Below, piece after piece: positions 1-7,233 of a stretch of 64,000 nt of DNA. The notes under the pieces are model-generated. The model searched no databases and was not told where the DNA came from. It worked only from the letters and a program-made list of their open reading frames with translations. This DNA comes from Oscillospiraceae bacterium (lineage in GTDB: Bacteria > Bacillota > Clostridia > Oscillospirales > Oscillospiraceae). The stretch is from contig JAHHRV010000006.1 in NCBI GenBank assembly GCA_020025595.1, positions 1 to 64,000 of the forward strand, written 5' to 3'. The first letter of the stretch is position 1. Each line of letters starts with the position of its first letter. Both the position numbers and the translations under genes were made by a program.

Positions 1-1064
1 CCGGGACTTGGTATGTGATGACACGATATACCGATTGGACAGGAGCAAGAAAGCAAAAATGTAAGCGTGGATTCAAAACAAAGCGTGAAGCACAGGAATG
101 GGAACGCACATTTGAACAGCAGACAACTGCTGACTTGGATATGACCTTTGAAGCCTTTATCGAACTGTACAAAAAGGATATGTTGGCAAGGCTGAAAGAA
201 AACACCTGGCTCACTAAGGAAAATATCATCAACACAAAAATTCTTCCTTATTTCGGAAAGCGAAAAATCAAAGAGATTACCACAAAGGATATCATAGCGT
301 GGCAAAATGAACTGCTCGCTTACCGGGATGAAAAGAAAAAGCCTTTTTCCCAGACTTATCTGAAAACTGTCCACAATCAGCTCAGCGCCATCTTTAATCA
401 CGCTGTCAGATTTTACGATCTTCGCAGTAACCCTGCAGCGAAGGTTGGCAATATGGGTTCGGAGGAGCATGCAGAGATGTTGTTCTGGACAAAGGAAGAA
501 TACCAAAAATTTTCCGAAGTGATGATGGACAAGCCCATATCATTCTATGCCTTTGAAATGCTTTATTGGTGCGGCATTCGAGAAGGCGAGCTGCTGGCTC
601 TGACACCTGCTGATTTTGATTTTGAAAAGCAGACTGTCCGCATCAACAAGTCTTATCAGCGTCTGCACTGTGAGGATGTAATCACCACACCGAAAACTAA
701 GAAAAGTAATCGTACCATCAAGATGCCCCAGTTTCTGTGTGAAGAAATGCAGGAATGTATTTCGATGATGTATGGAATTAAAAAGAAAGACCGTATTTTT
801 ACAATTACAAAAAGCTATCTCCATCACGAGATGGATAGAGGTTCTAAGGCAGCGGGGATCAAACGAATTCGCATCCACGATCTCAGACACAGCCACATCA
901 GTCTGTTGATTGATATGGGCTTTTCGGCAGTAGCCATCGCAGACCGTGTTGGACACGAAAGCATTGAAATCACCTACCGCTATGCGCATCTGTTCCCGTC
1001 CAAACAGAACGAGATGGCAGATCAGCTAAACGATTTAGGAAAGGAGAATTATAATGTCAGCTAA
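1..1064 (+). CDS. Tyrosine site-specific integrase (5' end outside window)
   Basis: Phage-type integrase that would excise and insert the mobile element to its right. The frame is open through the left edge: residues GTWYV precede the first usable start at base 15, so the N-terminus is cut by the window. From base 15 an Arm-type DNA-binding segment is followed by a SAM-like core-binding domain (about 45-150) and the catalytic domain. Catalytic residues visible: Arg189 (CGIREGE), HDLRHSH at 288-294, His314 (RVGHES) and the nucleophile Tyr323 (TYRYAH). All are intact, so the enzyme is probably active. It overlaps the next gene by 11 bases, which indicates co-transcription with mobilization genes. 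The family is clear; the attachment site lies outside the window or was not recognised. Confidence 0.93.
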   Translation, partial: GTWYVMTRYTDWTGARKQKCKRGFKTKREAQEWERTFEQQTTADLDMTFEAFIELYKKDMLARLKENTWLTKENIINTKILPYFGKRKIKEITTKDIIAWQNELLAYRDEKKKPFSQTYLKTVHNQLSAIFNHAVRFYDLRSNPAAKVGNMGSEEHAEMLFWTKEEYQKFSEVMMDKPISFYAFEMLYWCGIREGELLALTPADFDFEKQTVRINKSYQRLHCEDVITTPKTKKSNRTIKMPQFLCEEMQECISMMYGIKKKDRIFTITKSYLHHEMDRGSKAAGIKRIRIHDLRHSHISLLIDMGFSAVAIADRVGHESIEITYRYAHLFPSKQNEMADQLNDLGKENYNVS

Positions 1065-1389
1065 AAATGTAGATAAGCACAACCGTTTCAGAAACATCAC
1101 CGTAGGTTTTCGGGTGTCTCCAGAAGAAAATGAACTGATCAATAAGTCAGTAGCCCTCTCCGGCTTACCGAAACAGGAATACTGCTACCGCAAGTGTATG
1201 GACCGGGATGTGGTCGTCCAAGGCAATCCCAGAGTATACAAGGCCCTCAGAAATGAACTGAAAGAAACGCTTTCCCAGCTGCAGCGCATCGAAGCAGGTA
1301 AGCGTGTAGACGAAGATTTACTTTCAGTGATTGAACTGATTGCTATTACGGTGAACGGTCTGAAAGGAGAAGATGCAGATGATGAATAA
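1054..1389 (+). CDS. MobC-like relaxosome accessory protein
   Basis: Small basic protein of 111 residues resembling the MobC/ribbon-helix-helix accessory proteins of Clostridia mobilizable elements. It starts with a basic stretch, then a beta-strand and helices (RNITVGFRVSPEENELI, the typical ribbon-helix-helix beginning), and ends in a predicted helix rich in Glu and Leu. Such proteins bind near oriT and help the relaxase nick. It overlaps the integrase end by 11 bases and the ATPase start by about 11, forming a tight operon. The family is inferred from pattern and context; a transcriptional regulator of the RHH class is the alternative. Confidence 0.7.
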   Translation: MSAKNVDKHNRFRNITVGFRVSPEENELINKSVALSGLPKQEYCYRKCMDRDVVVQGNPRVYKALRNELKETLSQLQRIEAGKRVDEDLLSVIELIAITVNGLKGEDADDE

Positions 1390-2533
1390 AAAAGAAATGA
1401 CTGCCCCCGGTGTATCTGTTGGCGCAGATACGGAGCAGTCATCCACTAAATGTAATACTGGTATTATACCCGCCGAAACAGAAAATATCAATGGGTATGA
1501 AGAAAAATATGCAGAATGGGAAAAAGAGATGCACAGAATGATGTCTCCCTCTTATCTCAAGACTGTGACAATGCCGGTACTTTATGACACGGTATTTGAA
1601 GCGCAAGCCCCTCTCATTGAGGGGCTGCTGAACCGTGGCACTTATCTCTTTGTGGGATCGCCAAAGGTGGGCAAAAGCTTTATGATGGCCCAGCTTGCCT
1701 ATCACATCAGCACAGGAACACCGCTGTGGGGCTACAAAGTAAGAAAATCACCGGTTCTGTATTTTGCATTGGAAGATGATTATGCACGTCTGCAGCAAAG
1801 ATTGTATCAGATGTTTGGTGAGAAGGAAGCCGAGGAACTCTACCTTGCTACCAACAGCAGGCAACTGGGAGCAGGCCTGGAGGAACAGATCAAGGGGTTT
1901 ATGGAAGAACATCCGACTACTGGTCTGATCATCATTGATACCCTGAAGCGTGTTCGGGAAGCCGGCAGTGCTGATTACAGTTATGCCAGTGACTACGATG
2001 TAGTAGCACGGCTAAAAACTCTCGCAGACAGCTATAAGGTTTCAATGCTCATTGTCCACCATACCCGCAAGCAAACAGCAGACGATAAGTTCGATATGAT
2101 CTCCGGCACCAATGGATTGTTGGGTGCCGCAGATGGTGCATTTGTTCTCAGCAAAAAGAAACGCACCGACAATGAAGCCGTCCTCGAAATTACCGGAAGA
2201 GATCAGCAGGATCAGAGACTGAATCTTATTCGGGACCCCGACCATCTGATCTGGAATCTCGAAAGCATAGAAGCCGATCTTTGGAAGAAGCCGCCGGAAC
2301 CCATATTGGAAAAGTTAGCACAGGTCCTTTCTTCGGTAGGCTCTGAATGGTCTGGCAGTCCCACAGCGCTTGTGGAACTGCTGGATGTCGATATGAAGGC
2401 GAATGCGTTGACGCTGAAACTGAATGTCAACGCAGGGCGCTTGTATCATGAATACGGTATCCGCTATGAGAATAAGCGCTGTCATGATGGACGCAGGGTC
2501 ACCTTGACTCGTGAGCAGCGTGACGATGCGTGA
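1379..2533 (+). CDS. RepA-like AAA ATPase / replicative helicase of mobile element
   Basis: RecA-fold ATPase resembling RepA-type hexameric helicases of mobile elements. Walker A GSPKVGKS lies near residues 93-100 and a Walker B-like strand (GLIIIDTLKRV) near 180, followed by VHHTRK and a sensor-like SGTNGLLGAAD, typical of the RepA/DnaB-like group. The C-terminal ~90 residues look like a winged-helix region. In-frame ATGs exist at 1373, 1379 and 1382; AAGGAGA at 1364-1370 gives ideal spacing to 1379. The stop codon is also the first base group of a large inverted repeat, so the gene directly abuts a candidate origin. Expected role: autonomous replication of the excised circle. Confidence 0.82.
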   Translation: MMNKKEMTAPGVSVGADTEQSSTKCNTGIIPAETENINGYEEKYAEWEKEMHRMMSPSYLKTVTMPVLYDTVFEAQAPLIEGLLNRGTYLFVGSPKVGKSFMMAQLAYHISTGTPLWGYKVRKSPVLYFALEDDYARLQQRLYQMFGEKEAEELYLATNSRQLGAGLEEQIKGFMEEHPTTGLIIIDTLKRVREAGSADYSYASDYDVVARLKTLADSYKVSMLIVHHTRKQTADDKFDMISGTNGLLGAADGAFVLSKKKRTDNEAVLEITGRDQQDQRLNLIRDPDHLIWNLESIEADLWKKPPEPILEKLAQVLSSVGSEWSGSPTALVELLDVDMKANALTLKLNVNAGRLYHEYGIRYENKRCHDGRRVTLTREQRDDA

Positions 2534-2605
2534 CGGTCGTGTCGATGTTTTAGGGACTGGTGGCGGTGTCAAAAACACCGTCACCATCGACACGGACCGT
2601 CACGC
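2528..2605. repeat. Long imperfect inverted repeat (candidate origin structure)
   Basis: Arms 2528-2547 and 2585-2605 are complementary over 20 of 21 positions with a single-base bulge. Nested inside, 2559-2569 and 2575-2585 pair with one mismatch around a short A-rich loop. The whole block can fold into one extended hairpin directly behind the RepA-like gene. GCGTGACG also occurs as a short direct repeat here. Placement between replication ATPase and relaxase suggests a replication origin or part of oriT; the function is inference. Confidence 0.6.
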
Positions 2606-2611
2606 AAGGGT

Positions 2612-2636
2612 CCCCGAAAAGTAAAACTTTTTGGGG
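2612..2636. repeat. Hairpin CCCCgAAAAGT/ACTTTTtGGGG
   Basis: Eleven-base arms with one mismatch around a three-base loop, just after the larger inverted repeat. There is no T-tract, so it is unlikely to be a terminator. It may be part of the mobile element's origin or transfer region. Confidence 0.45.
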
Positions 2637-2639
2637 AGA

Positions 2640-2879
2640 GGAGGAACAGTGAAGTGAATAAGCTCTGCCGTTTGCGGCTGAGCGAATGATATGGAACTTG
2701 TGACGACGATTCGGCGGGGTGCAGGGTGCCCTTTTCAAAGGGCGGCTCTGCTGGGTGCTTACCACAGTAAGCAGGGCAACGCCCTGTCTCGCCTGCCGGC
2801 TCGGTCGGTGCTTCTGCCGATTGACGCTGGCAGAGGTCGCCACCGGCGACCCGCACCCCCTCGGAGAGCGCAATAGCAG
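2640..2879. other. GC-rich non-coding stretch of the mobile element
   Basis: No convincing gene lies between the RepA-like ATPase and the relaxase. A 61-codon open frame at 2691-2876 has an Arg/Pro-rich composition and no ribosome site, so I treat it as non-coding. The stretch is visibly richer in G+C than the flanking genes and contains several short inverted repeats. It is likely a structured intergenic region of the element. Confidence 0.45.
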
Positions 2880-2934
2880 CTTTTGATGGCTCTGCTGTCA
2901 AAAGTGCTTTTGCGTTACTCTTGACAAGAGTAAC
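2880..2934. promoter_or_regulatory. Two perfect dyads upstream of relaxase (candidate oriT)
   Basis: Dyad 1: CTTTTGA at 2880-2886 pairs with TCAAAAG at 2898-2904. Dyad 2: GTTACTCTTG-A-CAAGAGTAAC at 2914-2934 is a perfect 10-bp palindrome with a one-base centre. They lie 42 bases before the relaxase start. MobV relaxases nick close to inverted repeats upstream of their own gene, so this is the best oriT candidate. The nic site itself cannot be fixed from sequence alone. Confidence 0.5.
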
Positions 2935-2975
2935 AGAACCAAGGAAAGCCGTTTTCCAAGAAGGGAGATGAGAAT

Positions 2976-4151
2976 ATGCAAAGAACAATCAGTGCAATGG
3001 TCGGAAAAGGTTCCGTTAATCATAACAGCCGCAAATTCAAAGCTCAGAATGTAGACGGCAGCCGTACACACCTCAACATCGATTACTGTAACGAAAGTAT
3101 CAGGAAAGTCTACCACAGCTTGTTCGATGATGCCCTCCGAAAGTATAACGAAAAGCAGACAAGAGCTGACAGAAAGATTGCAGACTACTATGAAAAAATC
3201 CAAAAATCCAAGCAGGAAAAACCATTCCACGAACTGATTCTACAGATCGGCGATAAGGAAAATATGAGTGCAGAAAGTGAGAACGGAGTGCTTGCACGGC
3301 AGATTTTGGATGAGTATTACCGTGGCTTTCAGGAACGAAACCCACAGCTGAAAGTGTTCTCAGCGCACCTGCATATGGATGAAGCTACACCCCATCTGCA
3401 CATCGACTTTGTCCCTTTTACAACCGGAAGTAAGCGAGGATTGGAAACAAGAGTGTCATTAAAACAGGCTCTTGCTGCACAGGGATTCAAAGGTGGTTCC
3501 CGTGGTGATACGGAATGGAACCAGTGGGTAAGTGCAGAAAAATCTGCTCTCGCCTTTGTAATGGAACGCCATGGTGTGGAGTGGGAGCACAAGGGAATAC
3601 ACGAAAAACACCTCTCTGTTCTGGACTACAAAAAGCAAGAACGGGCCAAAGAGGTGGAAGAATTGGGTAGCAAAATCGAGGAAAAGCAGGCTGAATTCAA
3701 AGTAATATCTGAACGGGTAAAGAACTATGACGATGGTGTAAAAGAGCTGTCTGATTTGGAAACCAGGCTTGAAACAGCACCGGAATATACCTTGCCGGAG
3801 CCCCAGGGCCTGATGTCTGCCAAAACTTATAAGCACAAGATCGTAGATCCGTTTGTAAAGAAATTGAAAGCGCTGATCAAAACTGTTTTGGTTCGATGCT
3901 TTGAGGGATGGGACAACTATCACAGGCTGAACACCACAAACCGGCAGCTGTATCGGGACAACGATAGGCTGTCGAAAACCAATGAAAAATTAGCAGCGGA
4001 CAATGAAATTTTACGAACCGAAAATAAAGATTATAAACTGCTGCGGAAAGTTTTTGGTAAACAGTTAGATAACCTGGTTACACAGGCTAAGGAAATAAAA
4101 CAGTCTAAAAAGCGTGAATTACGCTTTGGCAATAACAAAGATGAAAGGTAG
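2976..4151 (+). CDS. MobV-family relaxase (Pre/Mob)
   Basis: Relaxase of 391 residues that would nick oriT and pilot single-stranded DNA during mobilization by a helper conjugation system. The metal-binding signature of MobV, HxHxDExTPHxH-like, is seen at residues 131-143 (HLHMDEATPHLHI). The C-terminal ~150 residues contain long Glu/Lys/Gln-rich coiled-coil segments. A ribosome site (AAGGGAGATGAG) precedes the ATG. The gene follows the candidate oriT dyads and is followed 8 bases later by a TnpV gene, presumably as one transcription unit. No coupling protein or type IV secretion genes are present, so the element is mobilizable rather than self-transmissible. Confidence 0.93.
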   Translation: MQRTISAMVGKGSVNHNSRKFKAQNVDGSRTHLNIDYCNESIRKVYHSLFDDALRKYNEKQTRADRKIADYYEKIQKSKQEKPFHELILQIGDKENMSAESENGVLARQILDEYYRGFQERNPQLKVFSAHLHMDEATPHLHIDFVPFTTGSKRGLETRVSLKQALAAQGFKGGSRGDTEWNQWVSAEKSALAFVMERHGVEWEHKGIHEKHLSVLDYKKQERAKEVEELGSKIEEKQAEFKVISERVKNYDDGVKELSDLETRLETAPEYTLPEPQGLMSAKTYKHKIVDPFVKKLKALIKTVLVRCFEGWDNYHRLNTTNRQLYRDNDRLSKTNEKLAADNEILRTENKDYKLLRKVFGKQLDNLVTQAKEIKQSKKRELRFGNNKDER

Positions 4152-4159
4152 GCAATCAA

Positions 4160-4537
4160 ATGGAAAAGCATATTTATGATGAGAAAAATGGTCTGTGGTA
4201 TGAACTTCAGGGAGATTATTATCTACCCTGTCTTACTCTTCCAGAGCAGCAAGATGTTGAAATTGGTGTCTGGGGTGAGCGCCGGAGACGGTTTCTCAGG
4301 CAACATCACAGGGTATTATATTACAACCTGATGACTACAGGAACTCTGTTTTCTCACCTTGCTGAAATCAATCAGCAGGCAGAAGAAATGTTTTTTCGGA
4401 TGGTAAATGAACTTTCCGAAAAAGAAGGCATTACGGAGAAACTCAAGGCAGAAAATCAAATACTATGGGTCCAGCGAATGAACAATATCCGTAACCGAGC
4501 TATGGAAACCGTAAACTCTGAACTTATTTACGCATAA
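4160..4537 (+). CDS. TnpV-family transposon-encoded protein
   Basis: A 125-residue protein matching the TnpV family found at the ends of Clostridia integrative elements: MEKxIYDEKNGLWYELQGDYYLPCL at the start, then a GVWGERRRRFLRQH-like centre and a helical tail ending in NSELIYA. Its function is not established; it is treated as a transposon accessory protein. It lies 8 bases after the relaxase and ends just before a strong terminator. It is the last recognisable gene of the element. Confidence 0.85.
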   Translation: MEKHIYDEKNGLWYELQGDYYLPCLTLPEQQDVEIGVWGERRRRFLRQHHRVLYYNLMTTGTLFSHLAEINQQAEEMFFRMVNELSEKEGITEKLKAENQILWVQRMNNIRNRAMETVNSELIYA

Positions 4538-4542
4538 CTATT

Positions 4543-4580
4543 TTCAGGGGTGATCCTTTGGGATTGCCCCTGAATTTTTG
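4543..4580 (+). terminator. Intrinsic terminator after mobile-element operon
   Basis: TTCAGGGG (4543-4550) pairs with CCCCTGAA (4567-4574); the inner ATCC/GGAT extends the stem. A run of five T follows. Confidence 0.9.
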
Positions 4581-4608
4581 TTTTATCCGATACTGGTACA
4601 AGGATAGC

Positions 4609-4642
4609 AAGCACCGCCTTTTGCCGTCAAAAGGCGGTGCTT
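4609..4642. repeat. Perfect 15-bp hairpin near the right end of the element
   Basis: Arms 4609-4623 and 4628-4642 are perfectly complementary with a CCGT loop. There is no T-tract, so it is not a standard terminator. Position after TnpV suggests a structural or end feature of the mobile element. Confidence 0.6.
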
Positions 4643-4697
4643 GGGGAAGCCCAAGCCCTTTTAAAATCCGGGGAGCATGCACTTTTCAGAAAAATCA

Positions 4698-4726
4698 TTA
4701 GCAGATTCAGCAAGGCATGATATAAT
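4698..4726 (+). promoter_or_regulatory. Putative promoter of sigma-factor operon
   Basis: TATAAT at 4721-4726 with a weak -35 (TTAGCA, 4698-4703) at 17-bp spacing, about 110 bases upstream of the sigma-factor gene. No tRNA or other gene is seen between the element terminator and this promoter. Confidence 0.5.
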
Positions 4727-4834
4727 ATTAAAAAGTAAAAAGTCAAGTGTTAGACTTATCAAAATTTATTTAACACTTTTTCTGTAACAAAATCTCCGAA
4801 ATCAGGACAGATAGAGTGAAGGGAGGGATGCATT

Positions 4835-5338
4835 GTGGCGATGAAAGCGGATGAGATTTTTGAACTGTACTATCAGGACGTTTATCGCTATCTCCTGAGT
4901 TGCTGCCGGGATGCATCTCTCGCTGAGGAGTTAGCTGCTGAGGTGTTTCTGGAGGCTGTCCGGTCGTTGGGACGCTTCAGAGGAGATTCCCATGTGAAAA
5001 CTTGGCTGTTTTCCATTGCAAGGCATCGATGGCTCAAATATCTGGAACGGAAGAAAATAAATCCGCCGGCAGAATCTTTGACAGAGCTGTTGGTGGATCC
5101 CGGGAAGAATCCGGAACAGATTTTTGGGGATCGAGAGCTGGCGGATAGAATTCAACAACTGCTTTCGTCTGAGTCGGAGCGCAGCCAAACCATTGTGAAT
5201 CTGCGTCTGGATGGATATTCCTTCTACGACATTGCTCAAAAACTCGGCATTTCTGAAAGTTCGGCTCGAGTCATTGACTGCCGGACCAGAGCAAAACTCC
5301 GAGAAATTCTGAAAAAGGAGGGTTTTTCCCATGACTAA
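4835..5338 (+). CDS. ECF-type RNA polymerase sigma factor
   Basis: Sigma-70 family factor of 167 residues with region 2 (about 8-75: DEIFELYYQDVYRYLLS ... TWLFSIARHRW) and region 4 (about 110-160, helix-turn-helix YSFYDIAQKLGISESSARV). It would direct RNA polymerase to a small stress regulon. A GTG start at 4835 sits 8 bases after GGGAGG; the ATG at 4841 is too far from it. The stop overlaps the next gene, a zinc-finger membrane protein, by 8 bases, the standard sigma/anti-sigma arrangement. Regulation by release from that partner is inferred from the pairing. Its target promoters cannot be told from here. Confidence 0.9.
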   Translation: MAMKADEIFELYYQDVYRYLLSCCRDASLAEELAAEVFLEAVRSLGRFRGDSHVKTWLFSIARHRWLKYLERKKINPPAESLTELLVDPGKNPEQIFGDRELADRIQQLLSSESERSQTIVNLRLDGYSFYDIAQKLGISESSARVIDCRTRAKLREILKKEGFSHD

Positions 5339-5846
5339 AATTACTTGTGATATGTGTATGGACCTACTGCCCCTTGTCCGGGACGGTATCGCCAGTGCAG
5401 ACAGCGAGGCGGCTGTCCGTCAACATATGGAACGCTGCCCCACCTGTAAAGCCGCTCTGGAAGGTGAACTGCCTCAGACTCCTGATTCCCGCAGAGTGTA
5501 CCAGAAGTTGGTCAAACACATCCGGCTTATGGCTCTGCTGATTTTACTCTTCGGTCTGTGCTTTGGCCTGAGTCTATCTGGAGACGGAGATCTGTTCTAC
5601 AATGTGTGGCTGATGCCACTTTTGGGCGCAATCGGCTACGGCATCTTCCGTTGGAAGGCACTTTGGACGGTACCTTTGCTGGTGACGCTGGTGCATTTTG
5701 CCATGAACGCCTTAGGCCTCATCTGGGAAGGTGAGTTTCTGCCCTGGAATGCCCAGTTACTCTGGAGCTTTTACTACAGCCTTTTTGCTGTGGTGGGCAC
5801 AGCCATTGCCGGACTGATTCACTTTGCACTGAGAAAGGAACATTGA
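5331..5846 (+). CDS. Zinc-finger (zf-HC2) membrane anti-sigma factor
   Basis: Protein of 171 residues beginning with an anti-sigma zinc-finger: Cys6/Cys9 (CDMCMDLLPL), then His32, Cys36 and Cys39 (HMERCPTC). The HxxxCxxC pattern is the classic ZAS/zf-HC2 motif that clamps ECF sigma factors. About four hydrophobic membrane segments follow (from residue ~65 to the end). It overlaps the sigma gene by 8 bases and is followed one base later by a YfjL-like gene. Expected role: hold the upstream sigma factor inactive at the membrane until a signal arrives. The signal is unknown. Confidence 0.88.
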   Translation: MTKITCDMCMDLLPLVRDGIASADSEAAVRQHMERCPTCKAALEGELPQTPDSRRVYQKLVKHIRLMALLILLFGLCFGLSLSGDGDLFYNVWLMPLLGAIGYGIFRWKALWTVPLLVTLVHFAMNALGLIWEGEFLPWNAQLLWSFYYSLFAVVGTAIAGLIHFALRKEH

Positions 5847-5847
5847 G

Positions 5848-6690
5848 ATGAGAAAACGAATTTGGAAAATTACTGCTATGGCTGCAGCCATTGTTTTGAT
5901 ACTGGGACTTTTGTGGATGGGAGAGTCCTTGGTTGGAAATCCCATATCGAAGCATCTGGCTAAGAAGGCTGCCCAGGAGCATCTTGAGACAGTCTACCCT
6001 GATACGGACTTTGTGCTGGACGAAGTTGGATATTCGTTTAAGGACGGGGGCTACTATGCTCATGTAAAATCCCCCTCCAGTGAAGACTCGGCCTTTACTC
6101 TGACCTTTAATCACTGGGGAAAATTCCGCTGGGACAGTTATGAGGACCGAGTAGTACATCGGGAGAATACCGCTCGGCGGGTGGATATGGAATACCGTCA
6201 GTTGACAAAACAGGTCCTCAGCCAGATGGAAAGCTACGATCCTGATGGCATTCAGTATGGAACTCTGGATCTAAACCGAAAGGAATCACTGAAGAACAAA
6301 GATTTCCGTCCCTATTCAATGGCTTTTGAGGATTTAGAATTGGATCGTGTCTACGATGTGGGGGAACTGGGAGCCCGGTGTGGCACAGTGATCTATTATG
6401 TGGATACCGACGATATCACACCGGAGCACGCTGCACAGTTGATGCTGGAAATCCGTCGGGTGATGGATCAGGCCGGGGCTGGCTTCCAGGGATTGGATCT
6501 GGTCCTTCGGGAGCCGCCGAAGGAGAATGCGCCCTACGACAAGGAACTCCATGTGGAGGCGTTTCCCTACAAGGACATTTATGAGGAGGGCTTAGAGGAG
6601 AGAATTCTGGAGGCACATCTGCAGTTGGAAGAAAAATATGCTGCAATGGATCAGGAGAAAGCTGCGGAAATAAACGAAGCGAATAAATGA
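5848..6690 (+). CDS. YfjL-like membrane-anchored protein
   Basis: Protein of 280 residues with an N-terminal membrane anchor (about 7-27) followed by a long soluble region beginning GNPISKHLAKKAAQEHLETVYP, the pattern of the Bacillus YfjL-like family. The C-terminus is acidic and helical. No catalytic motif is recognised. It starts one base after the anti-sigma stop, with the ribosome site (GAAAGGAAC) inside the upstream gene, so the three proteins form one operon. A role in sensing or executing the envelope response of the sigma factor is inference. Confidence 0.7.
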   Translation: MRKRIWKITAMAAAIVLILGLLWMGESLVGNPISKHLAKKAAQEHLETVYPDTDFVLDEVGYSFKDGGYYAHVKSPSSEDSAFTLTFNHWGKFRWDSYEDRVVHRENTARRVDMEYRQLTKQVLSQMESYDPDGIQYGTLDLNRKESLKNKDFRPYSMAFEDLELDRVYDVGELGARCGTVIYYVDTDDITPEHAAQLMLEIRRVMDQAGAGFQGLDLVLREPPKENAPYDKELHVEAFPYKDIYEEGLEERILEAHLQLEEKYAAMDQEKAAEINEANK

Positions 6691-6746
6691 GCTGCCAACT
6701 GTGCTGTTCGACCTATTCCAATTTATCTAACACTCTCTGGTAAAAT

Positions 6747-6789
6747 AGTGACACAGCGTATAATAAAAATACTGTGTCACTGTTTTTTT
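6747..6789 (+). terminator. Intrinsic terminator after sigma operon
   Basis: AGTGACACAG (6747-6756) pairs perfectly with CTGTGTCACT (6772-6781), followed by a T-rich run. The 3' half also lies inside the diverged repeat starting near 6757. Confidence 0.8.
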
Positions 6790-6906
6790 ATTATTGTATC
6801 TTGGACAGATCTATGGTAAAATCAAGTTGGTTGCAGAGAGCAAATAAAACATTTGATTTGCAGCTGTTATCACCGATAATAACATATTGATAACATCGTA
6901 CAGTAT
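6757..6906 (+). repeat. Diverged dispersed repeat, copy A
   Basis: This ~150-bp stretch is similar to 34677-34817. The last 44 bases (6863-6906) match the other copy (34774-34817) at 41 of 44 positions; upstream, blocks around GTATCTTGGAC and GAGCAAATA also match. It contains TGTTATCA-N4-TAATAACA and a further TGATAACA, an operator-like set of half-sites. It is non-coding here. Both copies lie beside mobile-element debris, so it is probably a conserved regulatory or end segment of a family of elements. Confidence 0.7.
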
Positions 6907-7233
6907 AGGTTATATACTACGAATAACTCAAATAATCAAAAGACGAGGATGCACAATCTCTAAACGAAAGTGTTTAAGTTGTGTTTCCTTGCGACGAGTG
7001 GGAATAAAGGTCAATTTCTACCAGTCATCTATTATCTCTCAATTATTCTGATTTGCTCTGATTATCTGTATTTTTCTCATTATCATGTATTTGCCTGGAA
7101 TGAATCTGATACCGATTTGCAGAAAAAGGAATAGTAGGAAAAATCTTTAAAGCAACCTCTCAGTATTGCTGATGCTGAACTGCCGCAGTTTGTACGGCCA
7201 GCACAAAAAAACTTGGTAGGATAATATGAATCT
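6907..7233. other. AT-rich stretch without recognised gene
   Basis: Nothing supportable is seen between the repeat and the IS3 remnant. It may include the outer end of the insertion sequence, but I could not identify terminal inverted repeats. Confidence 0.4.

Noticed and set aside
2691..2876. Small open frame between the RepA-like gene and the relaxase
   Set aside because: Arg/Pro-rich, no ribosome site, lies in a structured GC-rich segment.
4609..4642. CRISPR-like repeat
   Set aside because: The perfect hairpin occurs once; no array of spaced repeats exists here or elsewhere in the window.
1..4680. Self-transmissible conjugative element
   Set aside because: No coupling protein, VirB4 or other secretion genes are present; only mobilization genes are seen.
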